From Ashinkailepas kermadecensis (Eukaryota; Arthropoda; Thecostraca; Neolepadidae), in NCBI GenBank assembly GCA_034440615.1, contig JAOTOM010004794.1, positions 1-64,000 of the forward strand: DNA of 64,000 nt. The letters run 5' to 3'. This document shows, in pieces, positions 31,003 to 41,559 of this stretch. Position 1 is the stretch's first letter. Every line of letters starts with the position of its first letter. A program made the position numbers and the translations under genes. The notes under the pieces were generated by a model. It was not told the DNA's origin, ran no database searches, and saw only the letters and a list, made by a program, of their open reading frames with translations.

Positions 31003-32018
31003 TTAACACTCGCACATCCGGCGGTCCGCGCCAACTTCGCATGTCCGGGGGGCAGATGTCTGCCCCCCTAAGATCTCCAGAACTATGCTAGGTAGCGACA
31101 AACGTAAAACGGCGTTGGATAGCTGGTGACAATCTCTATCGAAAGTATTTCGGTCATTTTCTCGCTCAGGTCAATATTTAGGTCATTGGGTCATCATAGG
31201 TCAAATTCGACCAGATCGGGTGGGACCCTGAGATATTGGCACATGTCTCAGGACCTGTAACAGATAGAAACAAACTGCAAATGCTATTCGACAGCCCTTG
31301 AAATGTGCTATCGACATACGCTGTGTAATTTAAGGTCAGGTCAACAGATGAGTCACCGAAACTATGACCTCAGGTCAAGGTCATGGGGTAGACTAGGTAG
31401 GTCATGTAATGTATCAATCGACACGTCTTGGCGATATAAGCACAATGACGGTAATTTCAGCCTTCTAGCTCAATGCAGTGCAATATAATGCGCAGAAATG
31501 TGCTAGTGATTTCAGGTGGCCTCAGCTGACCTTGGTGAGGGCACTGAGCAAAAATGTCGGCGGTAACATTGAGAATAGCTTCCAACTACACGCCATAACC
31601 GTTGGAGGTCATTCCGAGAGCAAATATGTAACCAGGAACATTTGTATATTTTACCATAAGCCTATAATGGGGGAAGCCATGGCCGCGACCTGACCTCTGG
31701 TCAATGCTACGAAAAAAGCGTGATATACATATGTCCCTGATAAGATCATGACGTGATATAAGTTTGAAATCAATCGCCCAATTATTGTGGGAGTGATGCC
31801 ACCTAGAACTCCGAGGGATGTTGGGTCACTTCGCCTGACCTGGTGACCTGACTTGAGATGACCCAGGGTCAAACATTTCTGAGGATATGCGGAAAAGACC
31901 AATGAGCAGCCATGCGAGGTTTGGCCTTGCTAACCCGATTAGTATGGCGGAAAAGTAGGAAAAACCGCAGGGGGGCAGATATCTGTCCCCCCGCCCCGGA
32001 CGTGCGCGGGCTAATTAA
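31003..32018. mobile_element. TTAA-flanked MITE-like element (piggyBac-like, tentative)
   Basis: TTAA at 31003-31006 and 32015-32018 brackets about 1.0 kb. Inside each end are inverted motifs: CGCACATCCGG and GGGGGGCAGATGTCTGCCCCCC at the left, and CGCACGTCCGG with GGGGGGACAGATATCTGCC (read inward) at the right. The flanks join into the rhythm of the surrounding degenerate tract. TTAA is the piggyBac target, but the termini do not clearly show family bases. No transposase. The interior has many AGGTCA/TGACCT motifs. Confidence 0.5.
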
Positions 32019-32060
32019 GGCCCATTACGATTTTGTGTTGGGGTGGGTGGGTCGGGACCT

Positions 32061-32817
32061 GGCTATCGACTGAGACAACGAATACTACTAATACTAGGAA
32101 GCAGTGCAACCAAAGAGAAAAGGTGCCAAGATTTCTGGTATGCTATATGATGTGCTCATGATAGTGAAGGAGGTGAACTCTCCATTCTAAAACTCAGACA
32201 TTGAAGCAAAACATGGTAAATTCAGTCCCATGGCGGATCTAGGGGGAGGGGGCAACCGAGGGCAAGTGTTATTCTACCCGATTGAGATTAAAGGTATGGC
32301 GCCCCTTCTAGTGGAGACGGGCCCGAAAGGATCGCCCCTTAAGGACAATCGAGTGCCCCCCCCCCTCCAACGGGTTTTCAGCTGATGGTGCTACTCAGAT
32401 TAGAAGTGGCGCCGCTCTACACAAGTGCCCCTCCCCGCGCGGAATTCCTGGACCTACCCTTGATCTAACCCCTCCCTTAAAAAGGTTTGAAGGTAATCTC
32501 CAAGCTAAAGCTGAAGCTAAAGAACCCATGCTAAAGCATGAACATATCATTCATGCGCATTCGAGCATTTCTACAGATAATAATTAGCTCAGCTACGTAT
32601 TTGAAGAAATGAAAGCAGCAGACATCAGGTGACATTCTCCTACCGACGGAAGACATTCAATGTTTGCGTTTTTGTCTTGCTCTTGCTGATGACATTTGTG
32701 AAGCGAGCGTCTTTGGTATTAGAGTATTGGTAATATTTCTGATTACACATGTCATCTTAGCTCACTAGTAGTGTGATCTAGTGTAGGCCTGCTCGGTCCA
32801 CGGCCGGCAACCGGAGC
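32061..32817. other. Intergenic, nothing recognised
   Basis: Mixed-composition sequence with several C-runs (32230-32400) reminiscent of hAT-like element interiors. No ORF, RNA gene or clear repeat was seen. Confidence 0.4.
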
Positions 32818-32996
32818 GCGCACCGCCTACAACCGAGCCGTGCCGCCGCCCCCGTCCAGGCCGCCCGTCTACAACCGAGCCGTGCCACCCGTCTACAACC
32901 GAGCCGTGCCGCCGCCCCAGTCCAGGCCACCCGTCTACAACCGAGCCGCGCCACCAGTCTACAATCGAGCCAGGCCGCCCGTCTGCGAGCGCAGGT
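32818..32996 (+). CDS. Candidate exon: proline-rich PPVYNRA repeats
   Basis: The + strand frame reads AYNRAVPPPPSRPPVYNRAV, then PPVYNRAVPPPQSRPPVYN and RAAPPVYNRARPPVCERR. Five PPVYNRA-type motifs (PPxY, the ligand of WW domains) are kept although the bases between them vary. It could end at a donor in CGCAG|GTCGCG. No start, acceptor or partner exon is certain, and GC-rich minisatellites can mimic this, so the call is weak. Such PPxY tracts are common in membrane-adaptor proteins; no family is assigned. Confidence 0.35.
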
Positions 32997-33236
32997 CGCG
33001 GACCGCTGGGCACATTTCACTAGGCCACAATAGTCTGAACTTTATCCAGTTGCAGTCTATTGTAGCCGGTGTAATCCCGCTCTGACCACTCGCACAGCTA
33101 AGACTAGCATTAGCCGGTTTTGTGTTTGCCATCCCCGGCTAACGACTGCTCAGTCGATGTCGCCTCCCGCTCCTCGTGCGGCACACCCACGGCGGCCGGC
33201 GGCCGGCAACAGCAGCGGTCGGCTGACTTGGCTCAG

Positions 33237-33367
33237 TGTATTTCGGCGAGCTGTGGCTGTACGTCGTCCAGGGCCCGCCACGGACCTTGTACAGAGTCAA
33301 CGGTTTGGAAACGCTACCCGTCACGGTACAGTTCACAGACACCGCCACGCGCGTTAGGAGGGCGGAG
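33237..33367 (+). CDS. Orphan coding exon, family not recognised
   Basis: Acceptor TTGGCTCAG|TG and donor GCGGAG|GTAAGA bound 131 nt (start phase 1, end phase 0). It encodes YFGELWLYVVQGPPRTLYRV, NGLETLPVTVQFTDTATRV, RRAE. Third codon positions are strongly G/C, as in the TWNK exons, and an in-frame TGA lies just upstream of the acceptor. The alternating hydrophobic pattern suggests a beta-sandwich. I do not recognise the family and found no neighbouring exon that joins with certainty. Confidence 0.55.
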
Positions 33368-34272
33368 GTAAGATTTGTCGGATCGGACACACGCTCGAGT
33401 CGTATAAATGCGCAGTACAAGAGCATCTCTAGCAGAAGCGTGCCACGCGCTCGAGCTTCGGCTATGAAATAGAGGCCTGAACGAATCGCCAAATAAAAAC
33501 GTGACGTCACCGTTCGGTGAACGACGCGCCAGCCCCACGCTATGATCCCTCACGGAAGAAAACGGTATGGCGCACAACCGGTAGCGAAGACACTGGCCGA
33601 GATAAGCTGGCCGGCTTCCACGCCTGCACACACGGCCAACTGGTCTGATAGGATGCGCTTGGCTGAAAACCAGTCGTTGCACCAGAGCAGGCGGGGATGC
33701 AGCAATCCACGCAGCGCGGCTTGGGACTCGTTGGCTCCTCCGATAGGCACTGCGAGACCGGCTTCACTCGGATTAGCGAGGGGCCCAAGAGCTTATTTGG
33801 TATGATTGGATACCAGCGAATGGGCCTACCTATGGCATAGTCATGGCGAGACGAAAGCGAGAGGGGCCCTACCTTAGCATAGGACGCACAGCCGCTCACA
33901 CGCCTGCATTTTAACGGGATTAGCTACGTGATTGACTAAGTGCGACAGCATAATTTGACAATAGCAAAGCACACCGCGCTACGATGGGTTCATGCGTCTT
34001 GGTGGAATCGCTGCTCGCAAATATCGCGGAACAACTTTGCAGACACCTCAACGTGTCAAACCACTTCGGCGAGAAGACTTACCAATCTGCTTCGGACACC
34101 TTATAGAATATGTTTAGTCACGTTGCGCGAAACCACACCAAAACACGCTGATGCAAGGCTATCGCATCAGGGAGTCGACGGCTGCAGCCAGTCTCTCGTT
34201 GCCGGCTCACTGGATCCTGGTGGTGGAACTGTAGGTTCGTGCGTCGGCCGCTGGATGGCAGTGCTGGTCGGA
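33368..34272. other. Intergenic region, nothing recognised
   Basis: Several moderately long open frames exist on both strands, but none has recognisable motifs or consistent splice sites. It includes the 3' untranslated region of the LITAF gene on the - strand. Confidence 0.4.
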
Positions 34273-34378
34273 TTATCGTGTGTACTTGCCGAGGAAGGCG
34301 TGGCAGTTGGGGCAGCTGTGCTCTTTGTCCATGCATTCGTCCATGCAGCAGGGAATCAGGCAGCAGCCAAGCCAGCAC
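34273..34378 (-). CDS. LITAF-domain gene, coding exon 4 (second zinc knuckle, stop)
   Basis: G|TGC TGG from the acceptor GATGCAG|G; CWLGCCLIPCCMDECMDKEH then SCPNCHAFLGKYTR-stop (TAA 34275-34273). Human LITAF has [32 protein letters not shown] in the same place. The cysteine-rich start is the amphipathic/palmitoylated part of the domain. Confidence 0.94.
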
Positions 34379-37300
34379 CTGCATCGATGGTGGCAGAGTG
34401 TCGGGCGACGGCAAGTGTGTGCATCATCATCCTAGTCTCTGCTCTCCTCAATGAGCATTGCACTGGGACCAAACTGGGGTGTTTCAGCAATATTGCCATC
34501 AGGGATGGATTTGTGCTTCGTAATACTGGACATAGAGGAAAATTTGAGAACAATCGAATATGGAGGGGGACATTTTTATTCAAGCCTGTGACATCAGTAT
34601 CTCTTTGCACTTTCCAGTGAATCTTGAGAGCTTTGTCACAGAGCGTTCACCGATACACAGCACCACTCAACCTGTAAAGGAGAAAGAAAATGAGGAAAAT
34701 TTTCTGGAGAGGATAATGTTCTGATTCTGATATTCTGATAATGTTCTGATAATGTTCTGATAATGATAATGTTCTGGATGACAAAACTCAAGGAGCATCT
34801 CATTTTCAAATCCGGATCATAGCCAACTGCATCGACGGAGGTAACCAGTCGGCAGTGCCAGGTCAAGTCCAACCAAGTTGTAAATGCAGTATTCTACAGC
34901 ATTTTAGTGTTTCTAAGAGAAAACGCAATCGTAAAACCAAACCATAAATATATAAGCATCAATACACGTAGCGTTAACGTCAGACATCCACACGTTCTTA
35001 GACCAGGATTGGCAAAAAGTCGGACGAAATTAATTTGGGCTACGACAGTCGTCTTAATCGGTTATAGTCGATCACGACCTGCCTTTAGAGGAAACAATTG
35101 GTATGCATATAGTTTTTGTTTACACAAAAGCTAGTACAAGGCATGCATTTTGTAGCTATATGTCCCCGGTAACTTCATTCATGGTCAAGTTATTGCAAGA
35201 TTTGATTCACATAAGTTCTTTGCACTGCAAGTAAGCATTAGTTTACATACATGATTTTTTAAAGAGTAAGCATGCCTTCACGTGCTCAACGCAGTTTTCC
35301 TTTGTGCAAATGAAGTTGCATTCACATTAATGGCATTTTCCTGCTTAGAAATAACTGAGTATTGCAGACGGTAGTCTTGGAGGGGAGGGGTGGGAGAGTA
35401 GTTGGCAGGAATTAGTTGTATTGTGCCCACATATATTCCCGCATACCTTGCATCATGTTATTTGTCGAAGCATTTGTGTGAAATGGAGTTCCATCCACTT
35501 CGTCACAAGGCACAAACAGCTAGTTGTGTGCAACGCGCTAAATCCATGGTTTTCACCGGCTTAAACCCCCCCAGGTGGATACACCTCGAAATTAACCTTG
35601 CTTTAGTCTAAAATTAGACAAAAGCGTGCCGCTAAAAACACTGAGCAACTAAAGGGACAGGCTGGAGTTAGCACACTTCATGCGTTTTTAGCCAGATAAT
35701 TGCACCTGTCAGTGGCAAGCAGGTCAGATTCAAACCTTTGATCGCCTTTAGTGGGGGATGGAGAAGGTTCCATATTCGGTTATATATCTCAATAAATAGG
35801 CAGGAATGAAATAACAGCATCACGTATCTGAAATATATAGATTTTTTGTGTGTGTATGTATGTGCACATAAGCATAATTATGCATGCATGCATGCATGTA
35901 TGTGTGTATGTATGCATGCATACGTGCGGGTGTACGTGCCTGTGTACGTGCCAGTGTATGTGCCAGTGTGCGTGCCTGTGTACGTTTCTGTGTATGTGTA
36001 CATACGTGCGTGTATGTGCGTATATGTGTGCATGTGTAGGTATGTGTACATGTCTATGTGTATGTGGCAGGTGTATATGTATACGTGTGTATACATGTGC
36101 CACGATCGCCCACGATTCAGACCCTTCACGATCGGAAGTACTGTTTTCTCCCTGCCAGACAGCGACAGCGTACCCGAAACAGGCGATAAGTGCTCCGGAG
36201 ACCCAGGCCATGACCGAGGGCGTCGTCTTGACGGTGGACTCGATCTCGGCGTGGCAGTGCGGGCAGATCATGTGGGTGGGGTTGGGGCCGGGCGCCACCA
36301 CCGTGGTCACCACCGGCACGTGAATCTGCTGCTGATGTATCACTGTCGGTCAGTTCAGATCAAGTCAGGTCACCAGATCATGTGGATGGGTGGGGTTAGG
36401 GCCGGGGTGCACCACCGCGGTCACCGCATGGACGGGAATCTGCTGCTGCCGTGCCAGGTCAGGTCACCAGCTGCTACTGCTGCCGCGCTGCCAGTCAGGT
36501 CGCCTGCTGCTCCTGTAGTCCTGCAGATCGATGTCTGGACAGATCATTTGCTACTGTTGCACCACTGCCCGTCAGAACTGCCAGTTCGTCGCAATGTGCT
36601 CCTGCAGCCCTGTGGGTTGAGGCTTCACCAGACCGGCCGGTGCTCCTGTAGCTCTGTGGGTCCAGGCTTCACCAGACCGCCCGGTGCTGTATCACAATGG
36701 CCAGGCTCTTTGGCACAGCCCAGCGATGTCACCACGCGCCAGGTCGGGTCAAGTCATATGCTGCTGCCAGTGCACCGTTATGCGTCAGGTCATATCGAAT
36801 GACTGATGCTGTCATGGCAGCACTGTGGGTCAGGTCAGGCCGCCTGCTGCCGCAGGACTATTGGATGAGAGCGGGTAGCTGCTAAGTCGTCTGTCATTAG
36901 CTCACAAACACGTGCACAGTAGGTACAACGTGACTGCATATTACAAGATATCACATATAAATCAATAGCCATTCGAGTGTACGAGAACTTAATGAAAACA
37001 GCACACTATGTCGCTTCAGGAAAGGGTTTTGGGCGTGGGGGAAACTTATCATGATATATTTTGCAACATCAGCCGCGCTGTTCGCTTCAAATCGAAAAGG
37101 CACTGGTAGTTACAGGAGCACCCTGCTCGTCTTTTCATTGAAAATAACTTTTCACGTGTTTAACAGTGTGGTTCGTACTTGGTGATGTTTAATAATCTTC
37201 TCCCACCTGGTTGGCTATTTGGGCTTAGAGGCACATCGACTGCGTTGGCCACACAGCGCCCTGGATTAATTGGCAAAAACACATTTATGTGCTTCCCTCT

Positions 37301-40300
37301 GAGCACATTGAGTATAAATACTTCAATACAAGTAACTTAGTCTCGTACTTCGTGCGGACGTTACTATGCACTTGCATAGTGCACTAGCACTAATTACGCC
37401 GGACATTAAAACCGGATATCATATATTAGATATTATTAGATATTATATATTATCATAACATACATAATATATATATTATATATTAGAACTGGGACCGCCG
37501 AATATTCTGTGCTAATAAAGTGCCGAGTCAAGCACGCCAGGGACTTCGCTGCGTTTACGTTAGAGACCTTAGAGACCAACTCCACGATGCAGATGCCCAG
37601 ACCAGTACAGTACAGGGATGCAAGTCGAGCAGCAAGGCCGGGTGGCGGTGTGACCGAGGTAGCCGGGATGACAGGGGTGGCGGGGTGCTAGGCTGGCCGG
37701 GGTGTCGGCGGCCCGCCTCTGCCCACCTGGGTCCGGTGGCATGCCGGTCACGTACTGGACGGTGGTGAAGGCCGCCCCGCCGCCCGGCGGCACCACGCTG
37801 TAGCCGACAGACGAGGCGCCCGCTGCACACGTGCAGGCCACTCGTCAGCCGGGTTAGTGATGCACATGCGGCTCACCGGTTAGTCACAGTCGGGTCAGCG
37901 GCGCACATGCCGGGGTCGCCACGTGACCGGGACGGACGCTCGTGCCGCCCACAGTTAGCCGATGTGTCCAAATTCGTGTTCACTGACCGGCAGATGTAAA
38001 TAAACATATCATTTTGCTCTTAGAAATTTGTATGCAACTGTAGCATGATTATAGGTTTGTGTACAGTCCAGCCTCACTTCAAAGCATATAAGCGGCAATT
38101 GAAGGTCATTCATGTCAGCTATGTTTTATTATCAGGTACCCATGTCTTGAGTACAATGATATAGACCTGTATCTGATGTTAACAACAGGCTAAATGCCTG
38201 ACCTAAGATATAAAAGTGTCCTATGATGCGTTCTTTCCGCTCAAATTTCCGAATGTGGACACATTGCAGTTAATTCAACTACGACTTCTCGCACCCCCTC
38301 AACGGCGGATTCCAGCATGACGGAATTCGCCGTGGCAGCAAGAAGCATGCACTGAACAAGGCCGCATACGAAGGCAACACACCGACGTCCTACTGGCATG
38401 CGGACTACGTCTTCCTTACTACTTCGGATCAGAGCAGATCAGCGGGGTATCAGGGAAGCTCAGCTTGGGATCAGATACCAGCGGGGTGCCTGAGAAGAGC
38501 AGTGGGGGACCAGAAATGAGCGTGCAGTTCAGAAGATCAGCCGGGAGTTCATGAGATCAGCGGGGAGTTCAGAAGATCAGGGGGGAGTTTAGAAGATCAG
38601 CGGGGGTTTATAAGATCAGCAGGGGAGTTCAGAAGATCAGCAGGGAGTTCAGAAGATCAGCAGGGGAGTTCGGAAGATCAGCGGGAGATCTGAGGCTACC
38701 AGCTGTGGCGGAATCTATCCCGAAGTCCGCCAGAGCTGAGGGCTGCACCAGCAGTGAGGCGGCGGGGAACACATACAGAGTAAGAGACAGGTGTGACAGA
38801 GCGGCATTGGGTGCCCGCTCACGCTGTTAGTGGCCAACACCTGCGCGCCAACAGGCCAGTGGCATTTAGCAACCATCACCGGCCATCACCGTGCAGCCGG
38901 GTGCGCTCCTGGCGTATCGCCTATCTTATCGAGGCAAGGCAAACAAGGCAGCTATCATATCGAGCTGCCCCGTGCCCATGGCGACGGGCAACAGCAAGCG
39001 CCGTTTCGCCACCACTCGCCGTACGTTAACCCTGTACGTCTGATTTTTGTTGTTGAAATTTTCCAAATGAGTGTTCTATTTTTTTAACTTTATTTGTATA
39101 ATGGGTAGAGCGCACCGAGAAACGTTGCTTTAAGCATGCTTAGCCTGATAAAGGTGCTTACCTTAGCCAAAATCTTCGATTTTAGCCTTAATTGCCAAAT
39201 ATGCACAACAAATGAGCCATCGAAAACGGAAAAAATAGGAACTTCTGGTGGATTTGACTGCGTCCCAAACGATACACCGCAGCCGTCCGCGCGCCAGCTG
39301 ACAGGCAGCGGTGGTGTGCACCTGGTGCGGGCAGACCGGGTCGGCGCCGACGCGCACTTCACTGTCGCAGTGGTCGCCTGGAACCGGCCGGGTAGGCGGA
39401 CCTAACACGTGACTAACCTAACCGAGTAGCCGAGTGTCAGCGTGGAACACCTCGGCCGAGCCGGGAGCGCACCGGGCGGCTCGCGGCTGACAGGCATTTC
39501 ACGTCCGCACGTCTACCAGTGTCGGAAAAAAGGTGGCGACTGGCAATTCGAAACCCGGAAGGCAAAGTATCAGAAAGCACATCTCAAGCGTCATGAGCGT
39601 AACAAAACTACAATAGAAATGGTGCGGCCTTTCTATTGTTTCATTGTACGCATGTCACTGTCATGAAACAAATATTATCACCATCCTTTTGGTATGTTAA
39701 TTCAAAGCGACAATTAGCAAATTGTCATTGACAAGTTGGCCGCGAGAAGTGATCCTATGAAACTTTATACATTTAACTGAATGAAAACTAAGTGTACTTG
39801 CCATGCAACTGCGTCACGCCTTTTCGCCACATGGCAGATGCCATTGAGGCCTAACTATACATTGTTGGGCGACAGCTGAAGCTTCCCCCGGTAGCAGGGA
39901 ATTAAAACAGCTTGCAATTCCGAACATGAATACATGAAACATTACGGTGGCAGGGACCTCTGAACGCTCTACCACAGGATGGTGGAAACAATACGGTGGC
40001 AGGGACCTCTGAACGCTCTACCACAGGATGGTGGAAACAATACGGTGGCAGGGACCTCTGAACGCTCTACCACAGGATGGTGGAAACATTACGGTGGCAG
40101 GGACCTCTGAACGCTCTACCACAGGATGGTGGAAACATTACGGTGGGTACTTACGGATGGTGGAACATTTGGTGGCGGGACCTCTGACGCTCTACCACAA
40201 TGGTGGCAGGGACCTCTGAACGCTCTACCACAGGATGGTGGAAACATTACGGTGGCAGGGACCTCTGAACGCTCTACCACAGGATGGTGGAAACAATACG

Positions 40301-40838
40301 AGTAAGCGACACGGAATGTTGGTGGTAGACGAGGTCTCGAGTAACCCGCCCGTCTCAAGGGGCGTAATTTCCCCCTTCCCCAACGTTGACTGCAGACAGG
40401 GAAGAAACGGCGCGCGGCAGCGCGCCGAAATTTGGCATACCTCTTCCCACATCAATTTCACATGTGTGAAAATGTTGAGATCAGGTTATCTAGGGCCAAC
40501 GAGTGATTACTGACCGAGCCGGTAACGGGGTGGGGCGGGGTTAGTTCCTTAGTTATTTGGGCTTTAGGGCGCTTCGACTGCATTGGTCATTTAGCGCCCA
40601 TAACAAGGGTTGGGTTGGGGTGAAATGGAGTGGGGTTGGGCTGGGGTGGGGTGTTGTGGGCGGGGCGGGGTGGGGTGGATTGGGGTGGTCCGGTTCGCCG
40701 CGGCGGCGGACACATACTGGGCGGCTGCGGCTGGTAGGGCGCCTGCGGATTGACGCCGCCGCCCATGGCCTGGTTGTAGCTGGGCGGAGCGTCAGCCGGC
40801 GCGACGAAGCCCGGCGGCGGAGCTGACGGCTTCGACAT
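34273..40838 (-). CDS. LITAF-domain protein, whole gene (4 coding exons)
   Basis: LITAF (SIMPLE) proteins are small zinc-binding monotopic membrane proteins of late endosomes and lysosomes, with PPxY/PSAP-type N-termini that bind ubiquitin ligases and ESCRT proteins. Exons on the - strand: 40838-40718, 37822-37727, 36342-36174, 34378-34273. Phases 1, 1 and 2 match, giving 163 aa (human LITAF is 161). The N-terminus MSKPSAPPPGFVAPADAPPS and PPSYNQAM has a PPSY motif. The LITAF domain has the first zinc knuckle CPHCH, a hydrophobic in-plane segment (MAWVSGALIACFGCWLGCCL) and the second knuckle HSCPNC, ending GKYTR. Intron 2 has a decayed copy of the exon 3 acceptor region; intron 1 and intron 2 hold short retroposons. 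Which LITAF/CDIP paralogue this is cannot be told. Confidence 0.93.
35851..36100. repeat. TGTA/TGTG-rich simple repeat in LITAF intron 3
   Basis: ATGCATGC, TGTGTATG and CGTGCCTGTGTA units. It keeps frames open on both strands (Cys/Val/Tyr and His/Thr/Tyr rich) that are not genes. It adjoins the donor of exon 3. Confidence 0.9.
36174..36342 (-). CDS. LITAF-domain gene, coding exon 3 (first zinc knuckle)
   Basis: From the acceptor CCGACAG|TG: VIHQQQIHVPVVTTVVAPGP, NPTHMICPHCHAEIESTVK, TTPSVMAWVSGALIACFG. The CPHC pair is the first half of the zinc site. The donor TTCGG|GTACGC leaves phase 2, which exon 4 completes. The alternative acceptors at the CAGCAGCAG run do not fit the exon 2 phase. Confidence 0.9.
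36366..36445 (-). pseudogene. Decayed partial duplicate of LITAF exon 3, in intron 2
   Basis: On the - strand CAGCAGCAGATTCCCGTCC continues as QQQIPVHAVTAVVHPGPNPT, a diverged copy of QQQIHVPVVTTVVAPGPNPT in exon 3, about 100 bp upstream in transcript order. It stops before the CPHC knuckle. It looks like a tandem duplication of the intron-exon junction. Confidence 0.75.
37214..37263 (-). mobile_element. Ultra-short retroposon, copy B (diverged)
   Basis: On the - strand: CCAGGGCGCTGTGTGGCC, AACGCAGTCGATGTGCC, TCTAAGCCCAAATAG. Matches the family consensus. A target duplication is not clear. Confidence 0.65.
37727..37822 (-). CDS. LITAF-domain gene, coding exon 2
   Basis: From acceptor GTGTGCAG|CG, completing Thr: GASSVGYSVVPPGGGAAFTT, VQYVTGMPPDPG; donor CCCAG|GTGGGC. 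This is the Pro/Gly linker between the PPSY N-terminus and the LITAF domain (compare TVQTVYVQHP of human LITAF). Phase 1 in and phase 1 out. Confidence 0.87.
37823..38521. other. LITAF intron 1, distal part; nothing recognised
   Basis: No repeat family, ORF or RNA gene identified in this stretch. Confidence 0.4.
38522..38690. repeat. About 20-bp minisatellite in LITAF intron 1
   Basis: Eight or so units of GAGTTCAGAAGATCAGC(G/A)GG, slightly variable in length. Confidence 0.9.
39937..40303. repeat. 49-bp minisatellite in LITAF intron 1, about 7 copies
   Basis: Unit GGTGGAAACA(T/A)TACGGTGG plus CAGGGACCTCTGAACGCTC plus TACCACAGGAT. The units near 40140-40205 are shortened by deletions. Confidence 0.93.
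40549..40601 (-). mobile_element. Ultra-short retroposon, copy C (near consensus)
   Basis: On the - strand: ATGGGCGCTAAATGACC, AATGCAGTCGAAGCGCCC, TAAAGCCCAAATAACTAA. The GGGCGCT/AGCGCCC stem is perfect. It lies about 115 bp downstream of LITAF exon 1, inside intron 1. Target duplication not identified because the flanks are GGGGT-rich. Confidence 0.8.
40718..40838 (-). CDS. LITAF-domain gene, coding exon 1
   Basis: ATG at 40838: MSKPSAPPPGFVAPADAPPS, YNQAMGGGVNPQAPYQPQPP, then one base into the donor CCCA|GTATGT. PPSY matches the ubiquitin-ligase-binding motif seen at this place in LITAF proteins. The start fits family length. Confidence 0.9.
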
Positions 40839-41131
40839 AGCTGCTGTCGGCGGCTCTCACGGGACTGTCCTGAAATGGGTGGCGCGTCGTCACCTATCGG
40901 CACACACTTACATAAGTCTCAGTTTCTAGCCCTTCTCAGAGACGCTGATATTGTGGCAGACCGCTCGCCATGATCAAGTACGGGTGTGGGGTAGGGGCGG
41001 ACTGATGGAGCTCTCTGGGTAGAGGTGATGTGGCGTTGGTATTCCGCTCGTGCGAAAGTGACTACTAATGGGTGCGGAATGAGGCGAAACCAATTGGAAC
41101 GCGTTGTCTGCCGGATGGAGAAGTATACTGA

Positions 41132-41404
41132 CTTCGCCTGGGACACACCAAATTGACAGACGATTATATTTTTCATAGACCTCACCGCCTTCCACTTTGT
41201 AGCACATGTCACGTACGCCTTACTGTCACCCATATCTTACTTGACTGTCCAGCATATGCTTCTCACCGTCGCTATATCATCCAGTATTTCACCAAGATCC
41301 ATTCACAACTTTCGCTTCGAGCTCTCCTCGGGAATGACCACCCGGCACTCCTCGAGTTACTCTTCCGCTTCCTACAGGACACCAAACTCTCCGAACTGAT
41401 ATAA
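41132..41404 (+). mobile_element. LINE ORF2 C-terminus (post-RNase H zinc-knuckle region)
   Basis: LRLGHTKLTDDYIFHRPHRL, then PLCSTCHVRLTVTHILLDCP and AYASHRRYIIQYF, to a TAA stop at 41402-41404. The C-x2-C...TVxHxLxxCPxY pattern is the usual C-terminal end of RNase H-bearing LINEs (I, Jockey, LOA groups). The upstream part is lost; downstream to about 41550 is probably its 3' untranslated region. Confidence 0.85.
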
Positions 41405-41559
41405 AGCCTCCGTTGCATTTTCCTGATCCAAGCTAGCCTGATGTGAAGTTAAAAGTTATAAGACACGCGCCACACTCCGTACTGACTGCATGACTCCGCT
41501 CCACATCTCTTCCTCTCCGACGTCGCAAAACACATACATATAGGTTATCTCACACTAGG

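Noticed and set aside
35846..36129. Cys/Val/Tyr- and His/Thr-rich open frames
   Set aside because: Translation of a TGTA/TGTG simple repeat overlapping the LITAF exon 3 donor.
39163..39408. Second LITAF-like exon on the - strand (VGADPVCPHQVHTT)
   Set aside because: Only CPH resembles the zinc knuckle; CxxC is missing, there are no phase-compatible splice sites, and the overlap with other open frames is large.
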